From assembly GCF_003570905.1 (NCBI RefSeq), contig NZ_QXJM01000049.1:1-64000 (forward strand): a stretch of DNA of 64,000 nucleotides, in the 5' to 3' direction. Within the stretch, counting starts at the first letter, position 1; each line of letters opens with the position of its first letter. Under the pieces are notes generated by a model that was not told the origin of the DNA, ran no database searches, and worked only from the letters and a program-made list of their open reading frames with translations. The position numbers and the translations under genes were made by a program. The DNA comes from Cohnella faecalis. GTDB taxonomy: Bacteria > Bacillota > Bacilli > Paenibacillales > Paenibacillaceae. This document shows, in pieces, positions 47,715 to 56,441 of this stretch.

Positions 47715-48983
47715 ATGTCGGAGGATCGGAACAAAAAATATGTGTTGAAACACAAGCATATTCAAGTGGCCGAGCTTGAGCTTGACGAAGCAACTGGAGT
47801 TATCGCTGCTATCGGCCTCGTTTACGATGAACGTCATGTGCCTGTCGGCGTACCTGTTAAAAAAGGACGCATCGATCGTGCCGCGCTGAATGAGTGGTGG
47901 CGGGGCCGATCTATCCCGACCAGTCGGGATGGAATCAAAGAAGCCTTGATCGAATTGAATGTGCCGACAACACAAAAGCTGCTGGACAAAAGTCTGGGGC
48001 TTAGCCTGTCCGATCAGTATTGGATCAGCCCAGAAGACGTTCATGCAGACTGGATGCAGCTCAATTTCTTCGACAACGCTTTCTCCGAAGATGTGGGAAA
48101 TATATTGCTCGGAAGAGATTCATCATCCGGCAAGGAACTAAGCCTGATGTCACCGGACAATACATCGGATGGCTGGTTAAAAAAGAAGTGGACGATCATG
48201 GACGGGAAACGCTGCCTCGTTAAAAGCGGAAGCGGAACGGTTCAGCAAGAGCCATATAATGAAGTGTTGGCCAGCCGGTTAATGGATCGGCTCGGGATTC
48301 CACATGTGACCTATTCGCTGCTAACGCAGGACGAGTATCCGTACAGCGTGTGCGAAAATTTCGTTACACCTCAGACTGAACTGGTGACGGCCTGGTATGT
48401 TATGCATACCCGCCAAAAGCCCAATCATGTTTCGGTTTATCAGCATTATCTCGACTGCTGCGAGATGCTCGGTATTTCCGGCATGACCGAAGCATTGAAT
48501 CGCATGATTGTCGTTGATTTCCTCATTGCCAACGAGGACAGGCATCAGAACAACTTCGGTGTGATTCGAAACGCGGAGACGTTGGAATGGCTCGGAGCTG
48601 CTCCCATTTACGACAGCGGGTCCTCGCTTTGGTTTTCCAAGCCGTCGTCCCTGATTTCAGCATCGTCGAAGTTAACTTGCAAGCCATTCAAAAATGACCA
48701 TATGGAGCAAATCAAACTGGTCACCTCGTTTGATTGGCTAGACTTGTCGGCGCTGCATGACATTGGCGATGAGTTTCAAGCCATTCTGGAGGGGTCGCTG
48801 TTCGTTGACGAGACCCGTCGGAAAGCTCTCTGTATAGCTCTGCGCAGTCGGGTGGATATGCTGGCTGAAATTATACGCACTAGATCGCTCCGCGTGTGGG
48901 TGGACGATAGAAGCACGGATGTGCGGGAGAACATTGCCTACAGCGGCTCGCAATCCAAAGATGATAGGGAACCGGAACGCTAA
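47715..48983 (+). CDS. HipA-like Ser/Thr kinase-domain protein
   Basis: Protein of 422 residues whose C-terminal two-thirds has the HipA/PI3K-like kinase fold. The catalytic loop NEDRHQNNFGVIRN places D275 and N280, and the metal-binding DxG equivalent is YDSGSS with D300. An upstream nucleotide-binding region is suggested by KRCLVKSGSGTVQQEPYNEV. The N-terminal 120 residues are separate and not recognised. No hipB-like antitoxin lies before it. HipA proteins phosphorylate aminoacyl-tRNA synthetases or other targets; the target here is unknown. ATG 47715 follows AAGGAG. Base composition is more AT-rich than the housekeeping genes, in line with horizontal gain. Confidence 0.8.
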   Translation: MSEDRNKKYVLKHKHIQVAELELDEATGVIAAIGLVYDERHVPVGVPVKKGRIDRAALNEWWRGRSIPTSRDGIKEALIELNVPTTQKLLDKSLGLSLSDQYWISPEDVHADWMQLNFFDNAFSEDVGNILLGRDSSSGKELSLMSPDNTSDGWLKKKWTIMDGKRCLVKSGSGTVQQEPYNEVLASRLMDRLGIPHVTYSLLTQDEYPYSVCENFVTPQTELVTAWYVMHTRQKPNHVSVYQHYLDCCEMLGISGMTEALNRMIVVDFLIANEDRHQNNFGVIRNAETLEWLGAAPIYDSGSSLWFSKPSSLISASSKLTCKPFKNDHMEQIKLVTSFDWLDLSALHDIGDEFQAILEGSLFVDETRRKALCIALRSRVDMLAEIIRTRSLRVWVDDRSTDVRENIAYSGSQSKDDREPER

Positions 48984-49074
48984 GCGGGCCGGTTGAAATA
49001 TGCTGTAACATGGTGCAAAAGATTGGAGCGCCGTAGTTGCCGGCTACGAACGAAGCCTGATAGGGAGTGAAAAG

Positions 49075-49629
49075 ATGCTCGGCAAAGAAATGGAGACCAG
49101 TCTTAGCAAATTTATGACAAAATTACTTCGGCATACTCCAGAGGAGTACGGCCTTATTTTAGACAGCTCGGATGGGTCGTGCTTGATGGATGAGCTGCTT
49201 TTCGTTATTCAATCTCAACCTAAATGGGCATGGGTAAAAGAAAATCATATTCGACAGGTTGTTAACCATTGTGAAAAACAGCGTTTCGAGATAGCGGGGC
49301 AACAAATTAAGGCAAGGTATGGCCACAGCCACAGTAAGGTTACATATGATCCCGGCATTCCGCCGTTGACTTTATTTCACGGTACCACCCGCAAGGCAGC
49401 GCCGATCATCTTAAAAGAAGGAATACATTCGATGAATAGGCAGTATGTACATCTGTCGGAAGGGACGCATTTCGCCTCGTTGGCCGGGAGCAGAAGAGGA
49501 GAGCTTGTTATTTTACGTATTGACACCGCTAAGGCGGCTCAATCGGGCGTAACATTTTTTTGTGCGGGCAACGAAGTATGGTTGGCTGAATCGATTCCTT
49601 CTTTGTGCTGCTCCATTTATACGGAATAG
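49075..49629 (+). CDS. kptA: RNA 2'-phosphotransferase (Tpt1/KptA family)
   Basis: Predicted NAD-dependent enzyme of 184 residues that moves an internal RNA 2'-phosphate to NAD, as in tRNA splicing of eukaryotes; the bacterial role is unclear. Family motifs: SKFMTKLLRHTPEEYGL (R19, H20), IKARYGHSHS, LFHGTTRKAAPIIL and YVHLSEGT. These hold the expected Arg/His/Arg and His residues of the active site. ATG 49075 follows AGGGAG. It is downstream of the HipA-like gene by 91 bases. The AT-rich composition suggests both belong to an acquired segment. Confidence 0.9.
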   Translation: MLGKEMETSLSKFMTKLLRHTPEEYGLILDSSDGSCLMDELLFVIQSQPKWAWVKENHIRQVVNHCEKQRFEIAGQQIKARYGHSHSKVTYDPGIPPLTLFHGTTRKAAPIILKEGIHSMNRQYVHLSEGTHFASLAGSRRGELVILRIDTAKAAQSGVTFFCAGNEVWLAESIPSLCCSIYTE

Positions 49630-49751
49630 CAGCCTTTAACTCGATGATAAGATGAGAGACTGTCTGGCAACCGTTCACGTGAAGCAGCCTGTGTACCGGC
49701 GGCTTGAAAGCGATCGGCACACGGAGCAAGAGTCTCTCCGTGCAAGCAGCG

Positions 49752-50842
49752 CTACGCGCGAGAGGCTTTCTGCCGGATCTTCCCTACGAGCAGCAGCAGC
49801 AGCGGCAAACCGAACATATTCACGGGCAGCGCGAAGGGAACCCAGTAATTGAACAAATAATTGGCGGTCGCCTGTCCGACGGTCGTCGGGATCAGAGCGA
49901 ACCGAGAATGATCGGCGCATTGATCCACGCCATATGCCTCCACTTTTTAATGCCCAGAAATTCGGCCGTTCCGTATGCGATCACGAACAAATAAATGGCA
50001 AGCTTAATGAATACGCTCGCCACCCAGATGACAATCGTGACCGGGTCGATGTTCTCGATGAATCCAAACAACGAAATTTTTCGTGCCATCTCGAAATACG
50101 GATACCACATCTTCGTGGACAGTTCCACACCAATCGTTGCTTGCGTTACCATGACGGAAATCAGGACGAAGAAGGCAGTAACCGCGACGGCCCCGTATAC
50201 ATACGGCGCTCCTTTGCTAGGCTGCCGAAGAAACGAAGCAAGCATCAAATATTCGACCGCATGTCCGAGGTAGGAAGCCGGAGGCAACGCCCCTTTAGCG
50301 ATGCGGACTGCCCCGTTGTCGACGAATACGGGCAACAGGTGATGCAGGTTCACCTGATAGAGGCTGGCGGCGAATACGAGAACGACCATCAGCACGATGA
50401 TGGGACCGAGCACCTCGCTGCACCGCGCGATATTGACGATCCCTCCCGTAACGGTCGCATAAGTGATGAGCAGAACCATGATCAGCATCAACGCCAGCTT
50501 GGGCGTCGTCGGCAAAATCATGACATGCAGCACATCGTTGAATTGGCGCAGAACGATCGGGGTAATCGTGTACCATTGAACGAAATAGACGACGATAACG
50601 ACCGTTCCGACCCATTTTCCCAATATTGTCCGGCACAATTGAATCAAATGCTGTCCGGGGTGCAGAAGGGTCACTTTGGTCACTACGGCGGATACGAGCA
50701 GAATGGCCAATCCGGCCAACACAATGGACATCCACATGTCTTGCCGAGCGGCCTGCGCGCCTGGCGTCATAGTCATAATAAGCGTCATGCCGAGATCCAT
50801 CGTTAAGATCATCCAAAATATTTGCCGTCCCGTAACGTTCAT
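49752..50842 (-). CDS. gerAB: GerAB-type spore germination permease, frameshift near its 3' end
   Basis: Spore inner-membrane protein of the GerAB/APC superfamily, the nutrient-binding subunit of a germinant receptor. The main frame (49892-50842) has about eight TM helices and then stops. One added C near 49894 restores NAPIILGSLLIPTTVGQATA and the last TM segments (FALPVNMFGLPLLLLLVGKI) to the stop at 49752, giving about 363 residues, the normal length. The gene is third in gerAA-gerAC-gerAB and starts 24 bases after the GerAC stop. The germinant is not predictable. Confidence 0.88.
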
Positions 50843-50865
50843 CGCCGATCGCCTCCCTCCGCCTT

Positions 50866-52047
50866 CTAACGCACTTCTTCGCTTTCGAGCGGACCTGGCG
50901 CTTCCGTTCTCCCCATCCGTTCGATCCTTATCCGGGCTTTCACGTCGACGCGAGCCTCCGGATAGCGATCATTCCATTGGCTTTTCAACTGCTTCCATAC
51001 TTGCGGGTGCTGCTGGTGGAAGAGCGTACCGAAACCTAGCGCATCCGCTTTGAATTCGTGCTGCAGCTTGTCAATCATGCGTTCGATTGCGTTCTGGACT
51101 TCGTCCGAAAGCTCCGATTCCGCCCGAAGCAAATTGTTGGACTTGCTCAAATCCAGCGTGGAATCATTATTCGTAATTCGGGCGGTCGCATGGTAGAACA
51201 CTTCAATCTGCGGCATTCCGTTCCGCCAGAAGGTCCGCACCCGCGAACCTCCTTTCAGAATCTCCGCGGACACGGTGCCTTTTGTTTTCGCGTGCTGCGA
51301 TTCGACTTTAACCGTGACCATTAGGTTATGGGCTCCATCCATAATCATCTTGTAAGCTTTCAATTCGGCTCCCGACAAGTACCCGACCAGCATCGTGTCG
51401 CGGTAGATGGCGGCTTGATCGATCTGGAACGTATTCTCGTTCCCCGATCGGATCAGGCTGATTGCCCCTGTGACGGGCATTTTGCCTTCGATCGACAGAT
51501 CGGCCATAAACTCGTCGATTTTCACGCCAACGGAAAAATCGCCGGACTGGATGTTTTTCATTCCGATGGCGGGAATGAATTCCATATGATACGGGGACGT
51601 CAAAACTTCTTTCGCGGTTGTGCCCTGAGTGGTCAGAATATAGCAGTTGTGACGGCTGTCGGGCAAACGGATGAGCACGTCCAGCGTTTGATCTATGCTA
51701 TTCCTGGCATAGGTTTCACCGACGACGAACACGGCCCGGTGACCGAAAAAGAGTCTGCGCGACAATTGCTGCTGCAGCTTGCCGATAATTTCAAATCCGG
51801 CCTCGCCTTTTGCCGAAATCACTTCGACGGGTTTCTTTTCCTTCCCTCCCGATTGCAGGGTGCCCGGAATGCCGGTCGGGATGGCGATCTGAAGCGTGAC
51901 TTCGATCTGTCCGTCCTCAGCCAGATCGACGCCGCTGGCCATGACGAGCGCAAGCTCGTCCATTTCCTTGCGGTCCCAGCAGCCGGAAAGCAGACATAGA
52001 CAGACGGTCGATATGGCGATGATGAACGGTTTCCAGCCTGCTCTCAT
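50866..52047 (-). CDS. gerAC: GerAC-type germinant receptor lipoprotein
   Basis: Ger(x)C-family lipoprotein, 393 residues from ATG 52047. Signal peptide and lipobox LLSGC place the lipidated Cys at position 23, followed by WDRKEMDELALVMASGVD, the family N-terminus. The body has RRLFFGHRAVFVVGE and ends with the amphipathic domain LSDEVQNAIERMIDKLQHEF. Start overlaps the gerAA stop by 4 bases (ATGA), indicating translational coupling. A longer open frame extends upstream but only inside gerAA. Confidence 0.93.
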   Translation of the reverse strand: MRAGWKPFIIAISTVCLCLLSGCWDRKEMDELALVMASGVDLAEDGQIEVTLQIAIPTGIPGTLQSGGKEKKPVEVISAKGEAGFEIIGKLQQQLSRRLFFGHRAVFVVGETYARNSIDQTLDVLIRLPDSRHNCYILTTQGTTAKEVLTSPYHMEFIPAIGMKNIQSGDFSVGVKIDEFMADLSIEGKMPVTGAISLIRSGNENTFQIDQAAIYRDTMLVGYLSGAELKAYKMIMDGAHNLMVTVKVESQHAKTKGTVSAEILKGGSRVRTFWRNGMPQIEVFYHATARITNNDSTLDLSKSNNLLRAESELSDEVQNAIERMIDKLQHEFKADALGFGTLFHQQHPQVWKQLKSQWNDRYPEARVDVKARIRIERMGRTEAPGPLESEEVR

Positions 52048-53573
52048 GGATTTTGCGCCTCCGGATCCTGCTGGACGAGCTGCCGCCGCTTTTGCATGAT
52101 TCCCCATGGAGCCCGGAACAGGACATCCATAATGCCGGCCCGGTTGAACGGAGCGACAGGCCATAGGTAAGGAAAACCGAAGGAATGCAAATTCGCAAGA
52201 TGGATCAGGAGCGCGATGATGCAGCCGCTTACCCCGTACAGCCCGAATGTGCCCGCACAAATGACCATCGGAAAACGTAAGATGCTGATCGCTTGACTCA
52301 TGGCCGGCTGGGGGATGAGGAACGAAGCGATTCCCGTCAGCGAAACGACGATAATAATGGGAGCGGATATAATCCCCGCCTGAACGGCGGCTTGTCCGAT
52401 GACGAGCGCGCCGACAATGCTGATCGTTTGGCCGACCGCGCGGGGCAGACGAACGCCCGCTTCGCGAAGCGCCTCGAACGTCACTTCCATGATCAACGTC
52501 TCGACCATCGTCGGGAATGGAACGATCTCTCTTGCAGTCGCCAGGCTCAGCGCCAGGCTGGTCGGTATCACTTCCTGGTGAAAGGTCGTAATCGCGACAT
52601 AAATGGAGGGTGCGGCAATGGCAAAAAATGCAAACAAATACCGTAGCCACCGCAGCATCGTCGCAAAAATAAAGTTCATGTAGTAATCCTCGGTCGATTG
52701 GAAGCCGAACCAGAAGGTGACGGGCATGATCATGACCAGCGGCGTCCCGTTGACAAGAACCGCCACTTTTCCTTCCATCAGAGAACCCGAAGCGGAATCC
52801 GGCCTCTCGGTCGTATTGATAATCGGGAACGGAGAGTAGGGATGATCGCTGATCATTTCTTCGATATAGCCCGTTCCGAGCACGCTGGTCATCGGGATTT
52901 TGGACAGCCGTTTCTTGACGACCTCCACTACGTCTGAAGGGGCAAGCTTGTCCAAATAGACGACCGCCACTTCGGTACGGGTGACCGTTCCAACGGACAT
53001 GCGCTCGATTTTGAGCTGCGGAGATTGGATCTGTTGGCGGAGCAAGGTCAGATTAATCTCGATTTTCTCGATGAACCCGACACGGGGCCCGCGTATGACC
53101 GCCTCCGTTTTCGGTTCTTCCAAAGCGCGGTGAAGCTGGTTCGGGATCATAACGGTCAAGGCTAGAGAATAGGACTCGAAAAACAGGGCAACGCCGCCGC
53201 CTACGATGCTCCTTGCGATCTCACTTATCGTTTCGGCAGTTTGCGGCTGATAGGTTGAATCCATGCGGTCTCGCAGCCATTCCAACAGCTTGGAACGGTC
53301 CTCCAGCCGGTCCGTATCCAAATTCATCAGAGGCTGAAGCAGCCCGCTGCTCCATTTGTCATCATCGATGAGCACGCTCAAGTAAACGGCCATGCAAGAC
53401 ACGGAGCCGGGGAGTTGAAGCCTGCGCACGATCAGATCGGAGCATCTGTCGAAGACGCTCCGAATGACCGCTTCATTGTCGTCAAGCGTCTCGGACAATG
53501 TCTGCACAGGCGCATTCGAATGTGCATCCGGCTGAGAATCGGTGAAGGGAGGAAGGCTCGTTTTTTTTCGCAT
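52044..53573 (-). CDS. gerAA: GerAA-type spore germination protein
   Basis: GerA-family membrane subunit, 509 residues. A long hydrophilic N-terminal domain (1-240, with CSDLIVRRLQLPGSVSCMAV) is followed by family blocks EGKVAVLVNGTPLVMIMPVT and STEDYYMNFIFATMLRWLRY, then four or more TM helices (VPFPTMVETLIMEVTFEALR; ISIVGALVIGQAAVQAGI). It lies in the spore inner membrane and with GerAB and GerAC forms an oligomeric receptor and ion channel that triggers germination. GGAGATTCC precedes the start. Confidence 0.95.
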   Translation of the reverse strand: MRKKTSLPPFTDSQPDAHSNAPVQTLSETLDDNEAVIRSVFDRCSDLIVRRLQLPGSVSCMAVYLSVLIDDDKWSSGLLQPLMNLDTDRLEDRSKLLEWLRDRMDSTYQPQTAETISEIARSIVGGGVALFFESYSLALTVMIPNQLHRALEEPKTEAVIRGPRVGFIEKIEINLTLLRQQIQSPQLKIERMSVGTVTRTEVAVVYLDKLAPSDVVEVVKKRLSKIPMTSVLGTGYIEEMISDHPYSPFPIINTTERPDSASGSLMEGKVAVLVNGTPLVMIMPVTFWFGFQSTEDYYMNFIFATMLRWLRYLFAFFAIAAPSIYVAITTFHQEVIPTSLALSLATAREIVPFPTMVETLIMEVTFEALREAGVRLPRAVGQTISIVGALVIGQAAVQAGIISAPIIIVVSLTGIASFLIPQPAMSQAISILRFPMVICAGTFGLYGVSGCIIALLIHLANLHSFGFPYLWPVAPFNRAGIMDVLFRAPWGIMQKRRQLVQQDPEAQNP

Positions 53574-53604
53574 GGAATCTCCGATAGCAGAAAAGTTTTA
53601 CGAA

Positions 53605-53634
53605 TACGATTCCCTTCTTTTACCAAGCTTATGC
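53605..53634 (-). promoter_or_regulatory. Candidate sigma-G-type promoter of the gerA operon
   Basis: On the minus strand GCATA (53634-53630) and AATCGTA (53611-53605) are separated by 18 bases, close to the forespore sigma-G pattern, 31 bases before the gerAA start. The match is partial. Confidence 0.35.
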
Positions 53635-53746
53635 GCGAGGAAAGCCAGCCAAGCCAGCCTATTGGGCTGGCCTTCGCAAGGCGGCTAACGTTCCGTTCAG
53701 ACGAGCATACTGGATGGAATAGGAAAAGAAGGAGAGGGGATCGAGT

Positions 53747-53839
53747 GTGAAAATGGTTTTGAAGGCGATTGTGCTGCTGCTTATTGTCGCGTTGTCGGGG
53801 GCGGTGCTCTATTGGTCCGTTTCGACGCCGGCAGGTTAG
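53747..53839 (+). CDS. Small single-pass membrane peptide (30 aa)
   Basis: GTG start preceded by AAGGAGAGGGG, an excellent ribosome site. The product is KMVLKAIVLLLIVALSGAVL followed by YWSVSTPAG, a short N-terminal basic cluster and one TM helix. The stop overlaps the end of the convergent GMC oxidoreductase gene. No family recognised. Confidence 0.55.
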   Translation: MKMVLKAIVLLLIVALSGAVLYWSVSTPAG

Positions 53840-55542
53840 GAAAAATAGAGACAGACGAGCTTCTCGGACGTACGGGTCGCGAGCGCCTGGGTCGTCAAAG
53901 TCGGATTCGGGCCGCCGATTCCGTTGACGTGGACGCTGTTGTCTGCAATAAACAATCGCTTGACTTGATAAGCCTCGCAGTTCGTGTCCACCACATAGCC
54001 CATCCGCATCGTGCTTTCAAGGTGAAGCATAAAGCTGAAGGGCGTATCCGAACGAATGATCGTTTTGGCGCCGGCCGCCTTTAATGAATGGCAGGCATGC
54101 CGGGCCAGCCTGTCTCGTCGTTGCAGCGTTTTCGGACTGGGGGTGTAATAGACAACGGGAACCGGACCATTCTCGTCCTTAAGAATCGGATCGACCTCAA
54201 CCCGGTTGCTGTACAACGTTTCATCATCCGTCAGGAGAAGATAGGTCATCGTTCGGGCATAATTCCGCATCAGCTCCTTCAGCGCCGAACCGACTACCCG
54301 GCCTCGAATATTCCATGGTTCTCCCGGTGCCGAAGGGTTCAATGCGCTATATCCCGCTTCGCTGAAGCCGTAAGTCAAGAACGACATGATTCCCGGACTG
54401 AGGCAGGAAACCTGAAAGATTCCGGTACCCGGAATGTCGACCCTTGCGCCCGAAGTATGACCGACGTAAGGATAGACAGCGGGTTCGCCCATAATTCGCA
54501 TGAGATCCTGTTCGTCGAACACGCCGCCTACCCAGTCGAAGCAGTGATTCGTAAGCCCTCTCCCGACCCAGGAATTGAAGGGCAGACCGGAGTTGAGCCA
54601 AAGACGCGGAGTCTCGATGCAGCCGCCGCACAGGACGACCGATCTGGCTGTCAGCTCGTGAATCTCTCCGGTCCATGTATCCCGAAATTTGACGCCGGAG
54701 GCGCGCAGTCCTTCTTTAGGATCTTGCTCGGTCAATATCTGGATGGCGAAGGAATTGGGCCGGATCGCCACATTGCCGGTTTTGAGCGCGAGAGGGATAT
54801 AGCTGACCAGCGTGCTTCGCTTGGCGATTTTGTCCATAGACGGTCCGGCCGTGCATCCGTTAACGCAATGCCCCTGCAAGGTGCAGCCTTCCATATTCCA
54901 CAGTTGATCCATAGAGTAGCGGGTGTCCATCAAGTGCGGGTTTACCGGGAGGATCGCATTCGGATTCGGCCGATAACCCGGCGTTGTCACATTCAGCGTC
55001 GGAATAAGCGTCCAGCCGGCCTTTTTGACGCCGTAATAGAACAATTCCTCTTTGGGAGTCGTCGGCGAAAATTGTACGGGCAGAGTCGCTTCCACTTTCT
55101 CGTAATACGGTATCAGCTCGTTGTAACTGATCGGCCAGATGCCGTCGATCGCGGCGGGAAAAGCCCGCGGCGATTGCGACCAGTAATGCTGCGTCGTTCC
55201 TCCGACTCCCGCCGCCTGCCAAATATCGCCCTTTTGCCGCATGACCCGGTGCCATGGCGTACGTCGGCGGTCCGCGGGTCCGAAACGAAATGTGCCCGAT
55301 ACGACATCGTTCATGTTGTTCTCGTACATGTTGTAGATCCGTTTGTATATGCCCACATCCAGATCGTCGTAGCGGGAGCTCCACTCCCCGCCACGTTCGC
55401 TGTTCGGATGCTGCCATTGCTTGTTCCCGTAGAACGGGCCGGCTTCCAGCACCAGCACTTTCAGTCCCGATTCTCCGAGCTCCTTGGCTGCAACGGCGCC
55501 TCCGCCGCCGGAGCCGATTACGATTACATCGGCATCATACAA
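53836..55542 (-). CDS. GMC-family FAD-dependent oxidoreductase
   Basis: Large subunit resembling membrane gluconate/sorbitol dehydrogenases, about 568 residues. FAD-binding motif DVIVIGSGGGGAVAAKELG is at the N-terminus, with the second FAD site VVLCGGCIETPRLWLNSGLP. The GMC C-terminal signature is ADNSVHVNGIGGPNPTLTTQ, with catalytic His/Asn. TTG 55542 is chosen because AAGGAGG lies 11 bases upstream and the protein then starts YDADVIVIG; the frame opens 27 bases earlier. It overlaps the preceding gene by 8 bases, so the two are translated together. Substrate is a sugar, polyol or alcohol, unresolved. Confidence 0.88.
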   Translation of the reverse strand: MYDADVIVIGSGGGGAVAAKELGESGLKVLVLEAGPFYGNKQWQHPNSERGGEWSSRYDDLDVGIYKRIYNMYENNMNDVVSGTFRFGPADRRRTPWHRVMRQKGDIWQAAGVGGTTQHYWSQSPRAFPAAIDGIWPISYNELIPYYEKVEATLPVQFSPTTPKEELFYYGVKKAGWTLIPTLNVTTPGYRPNPNAILPVNPHLMDTRYSMDQLWNMEGCTLQGHCVNGCTAGPSMDKIAKRSTLVSYIPLALKTGNVAIRPNSFAIQILTEQDPKEGLRASGVKFRDTWTGEIHELTARSVVLCGGCIETPRLWLNSGLPFNSWVGRGLTNHCFDWVGGVFDEQDLMRIMGEPAVYPYVGHTSGARVDIPGTGIFQVSCLSPGIMSFLTYGFSEAGYSALNPSAPGEPWNIRGRVVGSALKELMRNYARTMTYLLLTDDETLYSNRVEVDPILKDENGPVPVVYYTPSPKTLQRRDRLARHACHSLKAAGAKTIIRSDTPFSFMLHLESTMRMGYVVDTNCEAYQVKRLFIADNSVHVNGIGGPNPTLTTQALATRTSEKLVCLYFS

Positions 55543-56167
55543 TGAACGATTCGCCTCCTTCTCGCACAATCGTCAGCACATTTCCGCGAAACGCGCGATA
55601 CCCTTTGGACACCCCCGGATAACCGGCTTGCTTCCAGCCGATCGGAAAGTACTCAAGCTTCCGCTCGGTTGGCGTTGCGAGCCGGGTAGTTCCGTATGCG
55701 GGCCATTCCGAGTAATTGCCGAACATCGTTTGCCGATTGAGGAAGTCCACGACGAATTTGACCAGTCCGCCGTCGTTGCGGTAAGGGGGCGGTAAAGTCC
55801 CGAGATCGACATGGAGGTTTTCAAGAAGAGCCAATGTGCGGATTCTGTCCTCGGGCGAGAGGGAGGCGAACGGTACGGAGTTTGGTCCGGCGTATTTCGC
55901 CTGTCCGGAGGCAACGAGCTGAATCGCTCCGGCGTTCATCAATCCGGCAGTCGGAGCTGCCAGCGGTATGACTTCCGGATAATAGCCGAGAACGAGCGTC
56001 AAGCTATTGTTCATCTCCCAGATCATATACTCGTGAACGGTTAACTGGACGGCGCCGATTGTCTGATCGGCTCCGAACACGGCCAATGCGGGCGTAGCCG
56101 GTACGATTGCGTCGACAAGCGCGCGAAACGTAACGTATGTGTACGAATCTACGGTTGTCGGATACAT
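55535..56167 (-). CDS. Gluconate 2-dehydrogenase subunit 3-like protein
   Basis: Protein of about 210 residues with GAGGAGG before ATG 56167. It resembles the small (gamma) subunit of membrane gluconate dehydrogenases in size and position next to a GMC flavoprotein (FRALVDAIVPATPALAVFGA; FASLSPEDRIRTLALLENL). Unlike proteobacterial versions it shows no obvious Tat signal. The cytochrome c subunit of the classic three-part enzyme is not encoded nearby, so the electron acceptor is unclear. Confidence 0.72.
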   Translation of the reverse strand: MYPTTVDSYTYVTFRALVDAIVPATPALAVFGADQTIGAVQLTVHEYMIWEMNNSLTLVLGYYPEVIPLAAPTAGLMNAGAIQLVASGQAKYAGPNSVPFASLSPEDRIRTLALLENLHVDLGTLPPPYRNDGGLVKFVVDFLNRQTMFGNYSEWPAYGTTRLATPTERKLEYFPIGWKQAGYPGVSKGYRAFRGNVLTIVREGGESFIV

Positions 56168-56313
56168 CGGAGATCGCCTCCTCGTGCGAAACCTTATCAT
56201 TGGAGCTTATTGGGGAGAAGCTGTCCATTATGCGAGCTTTCGGTGCGGTGCGGATTGGAGTCGATAATGGCGGGGGCGTTCTAATTATCGAAAAAATAAT
56301 TTCAGCACCTGTA

Positions 56314-56352
56314 AAAAACCGCGAAGACGTTGATGCTACGCGGTTTTTGAAT
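56314..56352. terminator. Intrinsic terminator hairpin, possibly bidirectional
   Basis: AAAAACCGCG (56314-56323) pairs with CGCGGTTTTT (56339-56348). A- and T-runs flank both arms. It lies in the gap before the 56442 gene, about 150 bases upstream of the divergent oxidoreductase pair. Confidence 0.7.
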
Positions 56353-56441
56353 TTTTCTAGCTCCGATCTTTCATTATTCTTTTATTCACTATCGTTAATA
56401 TTGAAAGGATAAGCTACGTCAGCCAAAGGAGTTGGACGATT

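Noticed and set aside
50866-52650. A 594-residue protein starting at 52650 on the minus strand
   Set aside because: Its first 200 residues are an out-of-frame reading of gerAA; the real gerAC begins at 52047 with a lipoprotein signal.
54088-55545. 485-residue plus-strand open frame
   Set aside because: It is the antisense shadow of the GMC oxidoreductase gene, with no recognisable motifs.
56137-56412. 91-residue open frame upstream of the 56442 gene
   Set aside because: It runs across a terminator hairpin and the divergent gene's start and has no ribosome site.
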